From contig CAJWGQ010000038.1 in the NCBI GenBank assembly GCA_913041025.1, positions 1 through 18,023 on the forward strand: DNA of 18,023 bases, in the 5' to 3' direction. The notes beneath the pieces were generated by a model. It was not told the DNA's origin. It saw only the letters and a program-made list of their open reading frames with translations, and made no database searches. The translations under genes were made by a program, and so were the position numbers. Positions 7,207 through 14,187 of this stretch are shown here, in pieces. This DNA is from an uncultured Gammaproteobacteria bacterium (lineage in GTDB: Bacteria > Pseudomonadota > Gammaproteobacteria > Pseudomonadales > Azotimanducaceae_A). How positions within the stretch are numbered: the first letter of the stretch is position 1; each line of letters opens with the position of its first letter.

Positions 7207-7345
7207 CCCTGCCCTAAAACCACTCAAAATAATTAACAAACACAAAACCACATAACCTTACCTTACCTTACCTGCGTAGAATTTAGAGATTAATAACTTA
7301 GTCAAACCAAATTATCCTACTGAATTGAAACAAGGAGAGATGAGT

Positions 7346-7891
7346 ATGAATTGGGACGCAATAGGTGCATTTGGAGAGTGGGCGGGAGCAATTGTTGTGA
7401 TCGTCACGCTTGTCTATCTAGCTCGCCAAATTAAACAAAATTCTGAGTTGAGCAGATTGACGCTCTATTCCAATGATATTGACTCATATATGCAAAGGGA
7501 TCACGTGATAGCTAATGAGCCTTTAGCCGCGGCGTGGTCAAAAGCGATTGAAGACCCAAGGGCGATGACGGCTTCTGAAATGCTCAGAGTAGACAGTCTC
7601 TTGTTATCAGTTTTAACCCAACTGGCGAGAAGACACTATCTTTATGATCAGGGCTTTTACAAGGTATCCGCTCAAAGCATGGCCTCTCAAGAGCTGACTC
7701 TGTATTTTTGCAATGAATACGCTCAAGCATGGTGGAAAGTAAAGAGGGAGGACGCTCATGTGGGCCTGCCTTCACCCAACAGAGAAAACTTCTTCAAAGA
7801 AATTAGCCCAATGATTTCAGAGCTGGACGCCAGCGGCCAATCCGAAAATCTGTCTAAGATTAAAGCGCTGCTTAATGCTAAAGAAAGCTAA
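7346..7891 (+). CDS. MNW-family small membrane-anchored protein, intact copy
   Basis: 181 residues from ATG 7346. This start is chosen over the in-frame TTG at 7325 and ATG at 7340 because AAGGAG ends 8 nt before it and because the decayed copy at 283 begins with the same MNW. It opens MNWDAIGAFGEWAGAIVVIV, a single N-terminal membrane helix (about 8-27), followed by LARQIKQNSEL and a soluble helical domain with PLAAAWSKAIEDP and WWKVKRED. Proteins with this plan are common, often in several copies, in marine gammaproteobacteria and are annotated only as hypothetical. No enzymatic motif is visible. It stands alone, 95 nt before the GFA-family gene, which has its own ribosome site. Confidence 0.75.
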   Translation: MNWDAIGAFGEWAGAIVVIVTLVYLARQIKQNSELSRLTLYSNDIDSYMQRDHVIANEPLAAAWSKAIEDPRAMTASEMLRVDSLLLSVLTQLARRHYLYDQGFYKVSAQSMASQELTLYFCNEYAQAWWKVKREDAHVGLPSPNRENFFKEISPMISELDASGQSENLSKIKALLNAKES

Positions 7892-7986
7892 TAGGCTTTA
7901 ATGTGGCTAATCACCATAAATTGCATGTGAGAAAATGAGTTATCTAAAGTATCTTCTGAATGTGAGTATCAACTAAGGAAGTTATT

Positions 7987-8391
7987 ATGCCTATTCCGTT
8001 TGAAGGTGGATGTCGTTGCGGAGCTGTACGTTACGTTTGTTCTGAAGAGCCAACGACCGTTATCAATTGCCACTGTGGGGATTGCCAAAAAATCGCAGGA
8101 TCTGCATTCATAACCGGTGTTCGTGTTCCAGCAGACTCAGTAAAAATAAGCGGTGATCTTAAAAGTTATACGGTAGAAGCTGACAGCGGAAACAATATTA
8201 CACGCAATTTTTGTCCAATTTGCGGAACAAGGATATTAGTTGAACGAGAGGGCGGTATCGGGGTTGGAGTTAGCTACACAACGCTTGATGATAATTCATG
8301 GCTAGAACCGGCAGTAGAGTTTTATACCAACAAGGCCCTACCTTGGATCAACTTGTGTTCAAACACTGAAAAACTAACGGATATGGCTTAA
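7987..8391 (+). CDS. GFA (CENP-V) family zinc-binding protein
   Basis: 134 residues with the full cysteine set of the GFA family: GGCRCGAVRY (C9, C11), NCHCGDCQK (C28, C30, C33) and FCPICGT (C76, C79), which bind two zinc ions in the beta-tent fold. The family is named after glutathione-dependent formaldehyde-activating enzyme, but most members, probably including this one, have no proven reaction. Length is normal. AAGGAAG, 5 nt before ATG, supports the start. It is followed by a 30-aa ORF. Confidence 0.88.
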   Translation: MPIPFEGGCRCGAVRYVCSEEPTTVINCHCGDCQKIAGSAFITGVRVPADSVKISGDLKSYTVEADSGNNITRNFCPICGTRILVEREGGIGVGVSYTTLDDNSWLEPAVEFYTNKALPWINLCSNTEKLTDMA

Positions 8392-8448
8392 TGGATTTAA
8401 TAATTAAACTATTAAAAACAATAAACCTGCGAGATAAAGAGCCGTAGC

Positions 8449-8541
8449 ATGAAACCTGAAAATAAAAGAGCTTTAATTCTAATAGTGGGTTTCTTTGTGG
8501 TATTAAATTTAGGACTTTTGATCATCCTTAATTTTACCTAA
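8449..8541 (+). CDS. Putative 30-aa single-pass membrane peptide
   Basis: The ATG frame reads MKPENKRALILIVGFFVVLN and then LGLLIILNFT before TAA. A short basic head and one 20-residue hydrophobic stretch predict a bitopic membrane peptide with the positive end inside. It starts 57 nt after the GFA-family gene on the same strand. The ribosome-binding site is poor (AAAGAG about 9 nt upstream). In AT-rich DNA such frames can arise by chance, so confidence is limited. Confidence 0.35.
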   Translation: MKPENKRALILIVGFFVVLNLGLLIILNFT

Positions 8542-8583
8542 ATCCACTAGTAACGAATTGATCAACGGTTACGTTGGATGAAT

Positions 8584-8662
8584 AAATATTTAAATATTTG
8601 AAAATGTTATATAAATCAATAATTTATATATTTATCAATCTTTATGACAAACAGATGTTTGT
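8584..8662. repeat. AT-rich cluster of three inverted repeats
   Basis: A perfect 16-bp palindrome, which is AAATATTT twice, lies at 8584-8599. A hairpin with 9-bp arms (TATATAAAT at 8608-8616, its complement at 8622-8630) and 5-nt loop follows. ACAAACA-GA-TGTTTGT is at 8647-8662. The cluster lies between converging transcription units and may end both, although G+C-rich stems with T-tracts are absent. Confidence 0.4.
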
Positions 8663-8676
8663 AACAGGTCGCTTGT

Positions 8677-9435
8677 CTACGCGCCAGAGGTGAGATTCAT
8701 TCCCAGAATAACAAAAGAAAATGCAATTACTGCAAAATTCAGTGCCGCATAACCATAACCACCACTGTCTTCCCCCTTACATTGTTCAGGCTGCACGGTC
8801 TTTATAAAAACAGCTACGAGATTGCCATACATCATTGGCAGCAAAGCGATCGATAGTGCCACCGGAGACAATAACTCTGGGCTGTTCAGGTCTTTTAGCA
8901 TAGCTATCAGGCCAACTATGAAAAATACTAATCCCGCAATGGGAAGATATTTCACTAGTGGTTTTAAATAATCAGTTCCACCGGTCAAATAAGTCACCAA
9001 CAGGATAAGCCCTGCTGCAAATAACATACAAAGCAAGCTAATAGCATCTGTAAACGCACCCACACCAACCCCTTGAGCCATGGGAAGAATCATAAGAACA
9101 GCCAACAGCAATCCTGCAAAAATTCTGTCGCCAACTCGAGTCTCAGGTACAGGCAGTATCATGGCTTCGCTTGCTTGAGACGCGAATATTTTTAGCACGA
9201 AGGAGTAAAGCAGTGTTAAGAAGCAAACCGCATAAGCTGGCCCTATTGCCTGTGGATCATCCATAACCTGCAACATACCCACACAACCTATAAGCGTTCC
9301 TAACAAACCCAATTGAAGAGTAATTTGATCGACCATTTTTATAACAAACTTACTGAATCTCGCTGCGATCAGCATTGCTACAATAGGTCCAAAAATAAAT
9401 TGAATACTTGCTAGGTCCAATAAAAACACTTTCAT
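8677..9435 (-). CDS. MotA/TolQ/ExbB-like membrane protein with internal duplication
   Basis: 252 residues, almost all hydrophobic, with about seven or eight predicted membrane segments. Residues 44-84 (GLLGTLIGCVGMLQV, then MDDPQAIGPAYAVCFLTLLY) carry the signature of the MotA/TolQ/ExbB proton-channel family. About 125 residues later the pattern returns, weaker (AGLVFFIVGLIAMLKDL, SPELLSPVALSIALLPMMY, 167-203), sharing the spaced G, M-L, P, P, L and Y positions. So the protein looks like two fused MotA-type units without the large cytoplasmic loop. No MotB, ExbD or TolR partner gene is adjacent. Whether it conducts ions is unknown. The start follows AAGG by only 3-4 nt, so the exact start is not certain. 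Confidence 0.6.
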   Translation of the reverse strand: MKVFLLDLASIQFIFGPIVAMLIAARFSKFVIKMVDQITLQLGLLGTLIGCVGMLQVMDDPQAIGPAYAVCFLTLLYSFVLKIFASQASEAMILPVPETRVGDRIFAGLLLAVLMILPMAQGVGVGAFTDAISLLCMLFAAGLILLVTYLTGGTDYLKPLVKYLPIAGLVFFIVGLIAMLKDLNSPELLSPVALSIALLPMMYGNLVAVFIKTVQPEQCKGEDSGGYGYAALNFAVIAFSFVILGMNLTSGA

Positions 9436-9939
9436 ACCCTTGTTAATTATTCATAGACCTTACAAGCCAGAAAACAAACAATCAATCAATTTAACTTCCC
9501 CAGATTAAACAATATAACCAACGCCAAAATTTGGCGGTCAGATGCCTTAAACCCAACCTGGATCACTATAAAAGACGCCTAGAAATTACGTGACAGGTTG
9601 TGTTCCATTTTGTCGAGACAGGGGGATGACAATCACGTGCAAACCCTTTAACTAGGAGTTTTAATACGTCAAGGCAGGACGCATGCCTCTTCCGTCAAAC
9701 TTGGATTAAAGCATCTCACTGCCGCTCTCCAAGAAAAAATAGACAATCATTTTTATATACCTTTTGTGTTCATCGAGGGTTGCTGAGGATATTCAATCCT
9801 TGCCATCAGAGGCTTTTAAATTTTAAAAGCCTGGTTAAAATTAACAGCACACTGCCTGATAAACACAAGCAGGTTGCCTTCTATTGCTGCGATGATTATC
9901 TTGCATCTGAGCAATACAACAAAATAAAAAGGAATAAAT
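9436..9939. other. 500-bp intergenic region between divergent genes
   Basis: No frame of useful length is visible. The region separates the leftward MotA-like gene from the rightward exported-protein gene, so both promoters should lie here. A perfect 11-bp-arm palindrome is at 9810-9832. A smaller dyad, AGGCA-n7-TGCCT, lies near 9672-9688, and another, AGGAT-n5-ATCCT, near 9786-9800. No consensus promoter could be picked with confidence. Confidence 0.45.
9810..9832. repeat. 23-bp perfect palindrome (11-bp arms, 1-nt centre)
   Basis: AGGCTTTTAAA at 9810-9820, a central T, then its exact complement TTTAAAAGCCT at 9822-9832. It lies 108 nt before the start of the exported protein gene. No T-tract follows on either strand, so an operator or cruciform site is more likely than a terminator. 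Confidence 0.5.
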
Positions 9940-10350
9940 ATGATTAAGCAGATTTCACTAGCTCTCCTCCTTTCAGCGTCGACCGCCGTCTTGGCGGACG
10001 ATCACTCAAACGCGACTCCAGGCCCAGTCGAGACTTGGAATTGCGTCTTGAACGAGGGTAAGACTATCGATGATGTACGTAAAGTTGGTGCGATGGTTGC
10101 CGATGTAGCGAAGGCCGCGAACGATCCTCTGGCTCAATGGATTTTCACTCCTTTCACGGGTGATATGGAACAAGGACGCTTCGTTTTGATGACCGGCTGG
10201 GCGAGTTTCCCTTCAATGGGTTCGTCTTTTGGTAACTTTTTCACAGACGGCGGTGGTGACGACGTAATGGTAGAGTGGGCTGCGACTGCAACCTGTGAGA
10301 CTCGAAATCTCTACACAGTAGAAGAGCTCCACAACTCGATACCTGAATAA
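9940..10350 (+). CDS. Exported small protein of unknown function
   Basis: 136 residues. AAGGA, 6 nt before ATG, gives a firm start. A classic signal peptide (MIKQISLALLLSASTAVLA) precedes DDHSN, with the A-x-A-like cleavage at about residue 19. The mature part of about 117 residues has two cysteines, C35 in ETWNCVLNEGK and C119 in ATCETRNLY, likely to form one disulfide in the periplasm, and a glycine/aspartate-rich loop near the end (TDGGGDD). I do not recognise an enzyme family. It is monocistronic: long upstream region, strong terminator 23 nt downstream. Confidence 0.75.
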   Translation: MIKQISLALLLSASTAVLADDHSNATPGPVETWNCVLNEGKTIDDVRKVGAMVADVAKAANDPLAQWIFTPFTGDMEQGRFVLMTGWASFPSMGSSFGNFFTDGGGDDVMVEWAATATCETRNLYTVEELHNSIPE

Positions 10351-10372
10351 ACAAAATTCGTGATCACATCAG

Positions 10373-10412
10373 AAAGGCCACCTAACATGGTTAATTCTCG
10401 TTGGGTGGCTTT
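10373..10412 (+). terminator. Rho-independent terminator
   Basis: AAAGGCCACC-TAAC at 10373-10386 pairs with GTTG-GGTGGCTTT at 10400-10412, one bulged G in the left arm, closing a loop of about 13 nt, and the right arm ends in TTT. It ends the exported-protein gene, and also separates it from the next leader. Confidence 0.7.
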
Positions 10413-10503
10413 AATCTAGCCCTCTTGAAATTCAAATATTATTCACGGCCTGGGATCTGCTATAAATTCGACGCCAATCTATTTTTGTTTTTTTCATTCG
10501 GGA

Positions 10504-10598
10504 GGCTCTTCGCGTGCATCCCTATTTTTAAAGTCAGGGAGCGGCCTAATCGGGCTTCGCAGACAGTTTGATGCACAAATAAGTGACTTAGGAGAGCC
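10504..10598 (+). promoter_or_regulatory. Structured leader RNA that can mask the ribosome site (riboswitch-like)
   Basis: Three nested or adjacent helices can be drawn. Outer: GGCTCTTC (10504-10511) with GGAGAGCC (10591-10598), 8 bp with one G-U, covering the GGAG ribosome site and ending right at the ATG. Middle: GTGCATC (10514-10520) with GATGCAC (10570-10576), 7 bp. Inner: GCG-GCC (10541-10546) with GGC-TT-CGC (10553-10560), 6 bp and a TT bulge; a weaker CCT/AGG stem (10521-10523 with 10536-10538) would make a three-way junction. A -10-like TATAAA at 10461-10466 would start an RNA near 10473. I do not match it to a known riboswitch class. Pairings are by eye. Confidence 0.45.
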
Positions 10599-11696
10599 AT
10601 GTTCTTAGAATCAAAAAATCTGGCTGTTTGGTTTTTTTCGGTGTTGTTCTTCTTCGCAACCAATGCAGGGGCAGAAAAAACAATCCCTTTTGATGCTGAG
10701 CTTGAGCAGGGTCAGAAACAGATTCCGGTCAAGGTTGTGATCGTAACGATGTTTGAAATCGGTGAAGATCAGGCAGACCAAGCGGGAGAATTTCAATTAT
10801 GGAAAGAGCGGCAGGCGTTGAATGTCCGAATCTCCTTTCCTCACTCACATCACGATCTGTTTTATAATGAAAATACACAGGTACTGGCTATTGTCACCGG
10901 CATCGGGACCGCGAAATCGGCCTCGGCGATCATGGCGCTGGGCTTAGATTTCCGCTTTGATTTATCCAGTGCTTATTGGATTATCGCGGGGATAGCCGGG
11001 ATAGACCCTGAAGACGCTTCTATCGGTTCTGCTGTTTGGTCTGCTTATTTAGTTGATGGCGATCTGGCTCATGAGATTGACGCTAGAGAGATACCAGATA
11101 GCTGGGACTTTGGTTATTTTGCGCGTCGTACCACTTCGCCGTTCGATCCGAGCAAACCTGAACCCACTGGAGAGATGTTTGTTGCGAATGAACGCCTTAG
11201 AGATTGGGCGTTTGACCAGACTAAAGATATCGTCCTTCCCGACTCTGAACAATTAGAGACCACCCGAAGCCTTTATACTGAGCACCCTAATGCACGAAGG
11301 CCGCCCTTTGTTTTGAAAGGAGGCCACATAGCAGCGATGACCTTTTGGCATGGAGCGATACTCAATGAGTGGGCTAACAGGTGGGTAGCTTACTGGACCG
11401 ATAACAAAACCGATTTTATAACATCTGCCATGGAGGATACCGGAACGTTCCAATCGCTCGAGTACTTGCATCGAATTGATCGGGTAGATAAAAACAGGGT
11501 GATGGTCTTAAGAGCAGGAAGCAATTACACGATGCAGCCTCCCGGTATGACCGCGGCTGAGAATATGTTGAGAGATAACAAGGGCTTCGCTGGCTTGGAT
11601 GCTGCGTTAGAGTCACTTTATATAGTGGGCTCTAAGGTGTTAGAAGAGATTGTCGGTAATTGGAAGAAATACAAAGACTCTATTCCAGGGAGTTGA
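10599..11696 (+). CDS. Exported purine nucleoside permease (NUP) family protein
   Basis: 365 residues with a signal peptide (hydrophobic about 8-22, then NAGAEK). The body matches the NUP family: IPVKVVIVTMFEIGEDQ, GEFQLWKERQ, LAIVTGIGTAKSASAIMALG, YWIIAGIAGIDPEDASIG, AYLVDGDLAHEIDAR. The family was named after a Candida nucleoside transporter, but this protein has no membrane helix after the signal peptide, and its GTGIGTAKSA and AGIAGI glycine motifs recall nucleoside phosphorylases, so a periplasmic purine-nucleoside-binding or -cleaving role is likelier than transport. The ribosome site AGGAG lies only 4 nt before ATG, inside the leader helix described above. The gene stands alone and faces the hydrolase gene tail-to-tail. 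Confidence 0.8.
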   Translation: MFLESKNLAVWFFSVLFFFATNAGAEKTIPFDAELEQGQKQIPVKVVIVTMFEIGEDQADQAGEFQLWKERQALNVRISFPHSHHDLFYNENTQVLAIVTGIGTAKSASAIMALGLDFRFDLSSAYWIIAGIAGIDPEDASIGSAVWSAYLVDGDLAHEIDAREIPDSWDFGYFARRTTSPFDPSKPEPTGEMFVANERLRDWAFDQTKDIVLPDSEQLETTRSLYTEHPNARRPPFVLKGGHIAAMTFWHGAILNEWANRWVAYWTDNKTDFITSAMEDTGTFQSLEYLHRIDRVDKNRVMVLRAGSNYTMQPPGMTAAENMLRDNKGFAGLDAALESLYIVGSKVLEEIVGNWKKYKDSIPGS

Positions 11697-11747
11697 TTCC
11701 AGGTTGATGAAGTTTATCTTGTCTTGATTGCTGAGCTCATAAAAGCC

Positions 11748-12614
11748 CTACACATCATTTTGCGCCAAGAACTGCGAAACCAGCTCAGCGTAAGCTTCGG
11801 GCTCTTCAATATGGGCGGCATGCGCTGATTCCTCGAAGATAACCATTTTCGCATCGCGCAGTCCCTCGTGCAGTGTGTTCGCGCAGGTGGGGCCGAGTTC
11901 ATCGTAGCGGCCACACGTGATCAGCGCCGGGGCATTGATCTGCCCGAGGTCGGATATCCGGTTCCAGTAACGAAGATTTCCAATCGTGGTGAATTCATTC
12001 GGTCCGTTGATGGTTTCATAGACTGCATTCTGGTGCAGATTTTTTGCTGTACGCAGCATGCAATCCGGCCATTCTTCCAGCCGGCATACGTGTCGACTGT
12101 AAAAAACCGCCTCAGCGGCAGCATATGCTTTGTGGTCAAACTCGGCACGCGCTCCGTGGTATCTCAGCGCTTCTCTGTGCTCTTGCGGCAGCTCGGAAAT
12201 CAGCCGCTCGCATTCGGCAGAGAATTGCGGAACCGATGCGGAGGTCGAGGCCAAGACAATACTCTGCACTCCTGCTGGTTGCCTAAGCATGTATTCAATG
12301 CCGAGCCATCCGCCCCAGCTCTGGCCGAGCACGTGACAACGTTCAAGGCCAAGCGCCTCGCGAACTTCTTGAATCTCGTCAGCAAACCGCTCGATCGTCC
12401 ACAAAGCCCTATTATCCGGCATATCGGATTTTCCACAGCCTAGTTGATCATAGAAAATCACCGGGCGCTCAGAGCTGAGTACCTCAAGCGGCTCCAGATA
12501 ATCATGTCCGCCACCGGGGCCACCATGAAGCAGAAGCAGAGGAAGCCCAGGCCCATCGCCGACGGTTTTGGTCCAGACCCTATGGCCATTCGAAAGCTCA
12601 ACCCAATGGTCCAC
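11748..12614 (-). CDS. Proline iminopeptidase-like alpha/beta hydrolase
   Basis: 288 residues, usual for the S33 tricorn-F1/proline iminopeptidase group. The oxyanion motif LLLHGGPGGGHDYLEPL (about 27-43), IFYDQLGCGKSD, the nucleophile elbow GQSWGG (S99), CGRYDELGP (acid D238) and EESAHAAHIEEPE (H265) give a complete catalytic triad. It should cleave N-terminal residues, often proline, from short peptides or amides in the cytoplasm; there is no signal peptide. The start is GTG with GGGAGG 7 nt upstream. G+C is higher here than in the lipid island. No operon partner: the next gene leftwards converges, the next rightwards diverges. Confidence 0.88.
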   Translation of the reverse strand: MDHWVELSNGHRVWTKTVGDGPGLPLLLLHGGPGGGHDYLEPLEVLSSERPVIFYDQLGCGKSDMPDNRALWTIERFADEIQEVREALGLERCHVLGQSWGGWLGIEYMLRQPAGVQSIVLASTSASVPQFSAECERLISELPQEHREALRYHGARAEFDHKAYAAAEAVFYSRHVCRLEEWPDCMLRTAKNLHQNAVYETINGPNEFTTIGNLRYWNRISDLGQINAPALITCGRYDELGPTCANTLHEGLRDAKMVIFEESAHAAHIEEPEAYAELVSQFLAQNDV

Positions 12615-12913
12615 GGCGCCCCTCCCTAAAACTTTTTGAAATCACAAGATTACTTATCACGTCTAACTATCTTTTTCTGACTCGCTGCACTCTCGCGAGG
12701 GTTATTGTGAACTAACTGAACTCTCTTTTACACAGAGCAAAAGTATTCAGGCATTTTAAGAAACGACACGCATCTATAATCACCAAATATATTTTGGAAT
12801 TTGCTCACCAAAGGCCAAGAATTCTCGGTTAGGACAGAAATCACTTTATTTTATTTCGACCCTACCTAGACACCGACGAATCAAAAGTTAGTTTTGTCTT
12901 CGGGCAAATCAGT

Positions 12914-13990
12914 ATGATTGTCCAAAGCGTAAATTTGGGGAGAATGACGTTGGCGTATTTCAGGCTTATAGCGGCAATGCTGGTGGGATTCTTTGCCCAA
13001 GTTCAGGCAACGGACCTTGTCACGGTAACTCGCCTAGGTGATGGGCCAATAATTCACCCGGAACTCGATCCTAGTATTGGCCTGAACATTCAAGGGCCAT
13101 CCGTAATTCGAGTACCAGATTGGGTGGAAGACCCTTTGGGGAAATACTACCTGTACTTTGCCGACCACAAAGGTCACTACATTCGTTTAGCTTATTCTGA
13201 TGTTGTCGCCGGGCCGTGGAAAATTCATGTACCCGGAACATTAAGTATTGAAAATTCCTATTTTCTCACCGAGCAGCCAGCCGTAAGCAAAGAGCAACGC
13301 CTGGAGTATGAGGCGTACTTTGCGAGTACTGGCGAGCACTTCCCTCACGACAGGATGATTGATCTGACTGTTCCGCACATTGCCTCACCGGACGTGCACA
13401 TAGACGAGGTCAACCAGCGCATCGTCATGTACTACCACGGGTTAGATAAGCTGGCATCTCAAGTCTCGAGGGTGGCTGTCTCTAAAGACGGCATTAGCTT
13501 TGCTGCTCGCCCAGAGATACTTGGTCGCACCTACTGGCGCGCATTTGACTGGCAAGGATATCGCTACGGATTAGCAATGCCCGGGCAGTTTTACCGCTCG
13601 CAGAACCCGTTGGGAAATTTTGTTTCGGGGCCATTACTATTCAACCCAAAAATGCGTCATTCGGCGGTAATGGTTCGCGGAGATCGGCTTTGGGTGTTTT
13701 GGACTCAAGCGGGTGACGCTCCAGAACATATCAAGTTAAGCACGGTGCAATTAACTCGCGATTGGAAGAATTGGCGACAAGTTGATCATGGCGAGGTCCT
13801 TCGTCCAGAAAAATCTTGGGAAGGCGCCAAGGCGCCGCTGGTGCCTTCAATGCGGAGCACTGCCTACGGCACCGTTAACGAATTACGGGATCCTGCGCTG
13901 TTGTCGGATGATGGGCGGATTTATCTGTTCTATGCGACGGCCGGGGAATCAGGTATCGCGGTGGCGGAACTCACCTTAGGTTCGTTATAA
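12914..13990 (+). CDS. Exported beta-propeller protein, glycoside-hydrolase-43-like
   Basis: 358 residues from ATG 12914, or 348 from the second ATG at 12944, which leaves a neater signal peptide (MTLAYFRLIAAMLVGFFAQVQA); neither has a well-spaced ribosome site. The mature part shows repeating propeller-blade patterns: IQGPSVIRVPDWVEDPLGKY, YLYFADHKGHYIRLAYSD, HIASPDVHID, RHSAVMVRGDRLWVFWTQ and LRDPALLSDDGRIYLFYAT. Such D-P and Y-L-Y-F-A-x-H repeats are those of five-bladed GH43/GH32-type folds, where aspartates near DHKG, SPD and RDP could be catalytic. Family assignment is by fold pattern, not by a signature I can prove. A periplasmic polysaccharide-related role is inferred. The gene stands alone; 12615-12913 upstream holds no gene. 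Confidence 0.6.
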   Translation: MIVQSVNLGRMTLAYFRLIAAMLVGFFAQVQATDLVTVTRLGDGPIIHPELDPSIGLNIQGPSVIRVPDWVEDPLGKYYLYFADHKGHYIRLAYSDVVAGPWKIHVPGTLSIENSYFLTEQPAVSKEQRLEYEAYFASTGEHFPHDRMIDLTVPHIASPDVHIDEVNQRIVMYYHGLDKLASQVSRVAVSKDGISFAARPEILGRTYWRAFDWQGYRYGLAMPGQFYRSQNPLGNFVSGPLLFNPKMRHSAVMVRGDRLWVFWTQAGDAPEHIKLSTVQLTRDWKNWRQVDHGEVLRPEKSWEGAKAPLVPSMRSTAYGTVNELRDPALLSDDGRIYLFYATAGESGIAVAELTLGSL

Positions 13991-14187
13991 GCATTATCTG
14001 AAATTCCGTTACACCTTATTATTTAGTCTATTCCACTGTAAGTTTATTTCTTATATCTCTGTTTTACTTAGTAAATTTAATATTTTGAGTGCAGGCCTCT
14101 TCAGCCAAATTCAACTTATCAAGGTTCACCGAGGACCACCTGTGTGTTTATATAGTCTCTAACATCGATATCGAATGGAGAACAACA

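Noticed and set aside
7256..7273. CCTTA tandem repeat as a phase-variation tract or CRISPR-like unit
   Set aside because: Only three full copies, in no gene, and without spacers.
7325..7345. TTG or ATG-7340 start for the MNW-family protein
   Set aside because: These overlap or crowd the AAGGAG site; ATG 7346 is properly spaced and matches the MNW start of the other copy.
11868..12443. 191-aa open frame opposite the iminopeptidase-like gene
   Set aside because: It is the antisense shadow of a gene with a complete catalytic triad; its own sequence shows no domain pattern.
14063..14075. TTTACT-T-AGTAAA palindrome before the selenoprotein as a regulator site
   Set aside because: Short, AT-rich and likely by chance in this AT-rich spacer; no known consensus matched.
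14089..14187. GTG start at 14089 for the selenoprotein
   Set aside because: GTG at 14188 has GGAG at ideal spacing; the 33 extra residues have no ribosome site.
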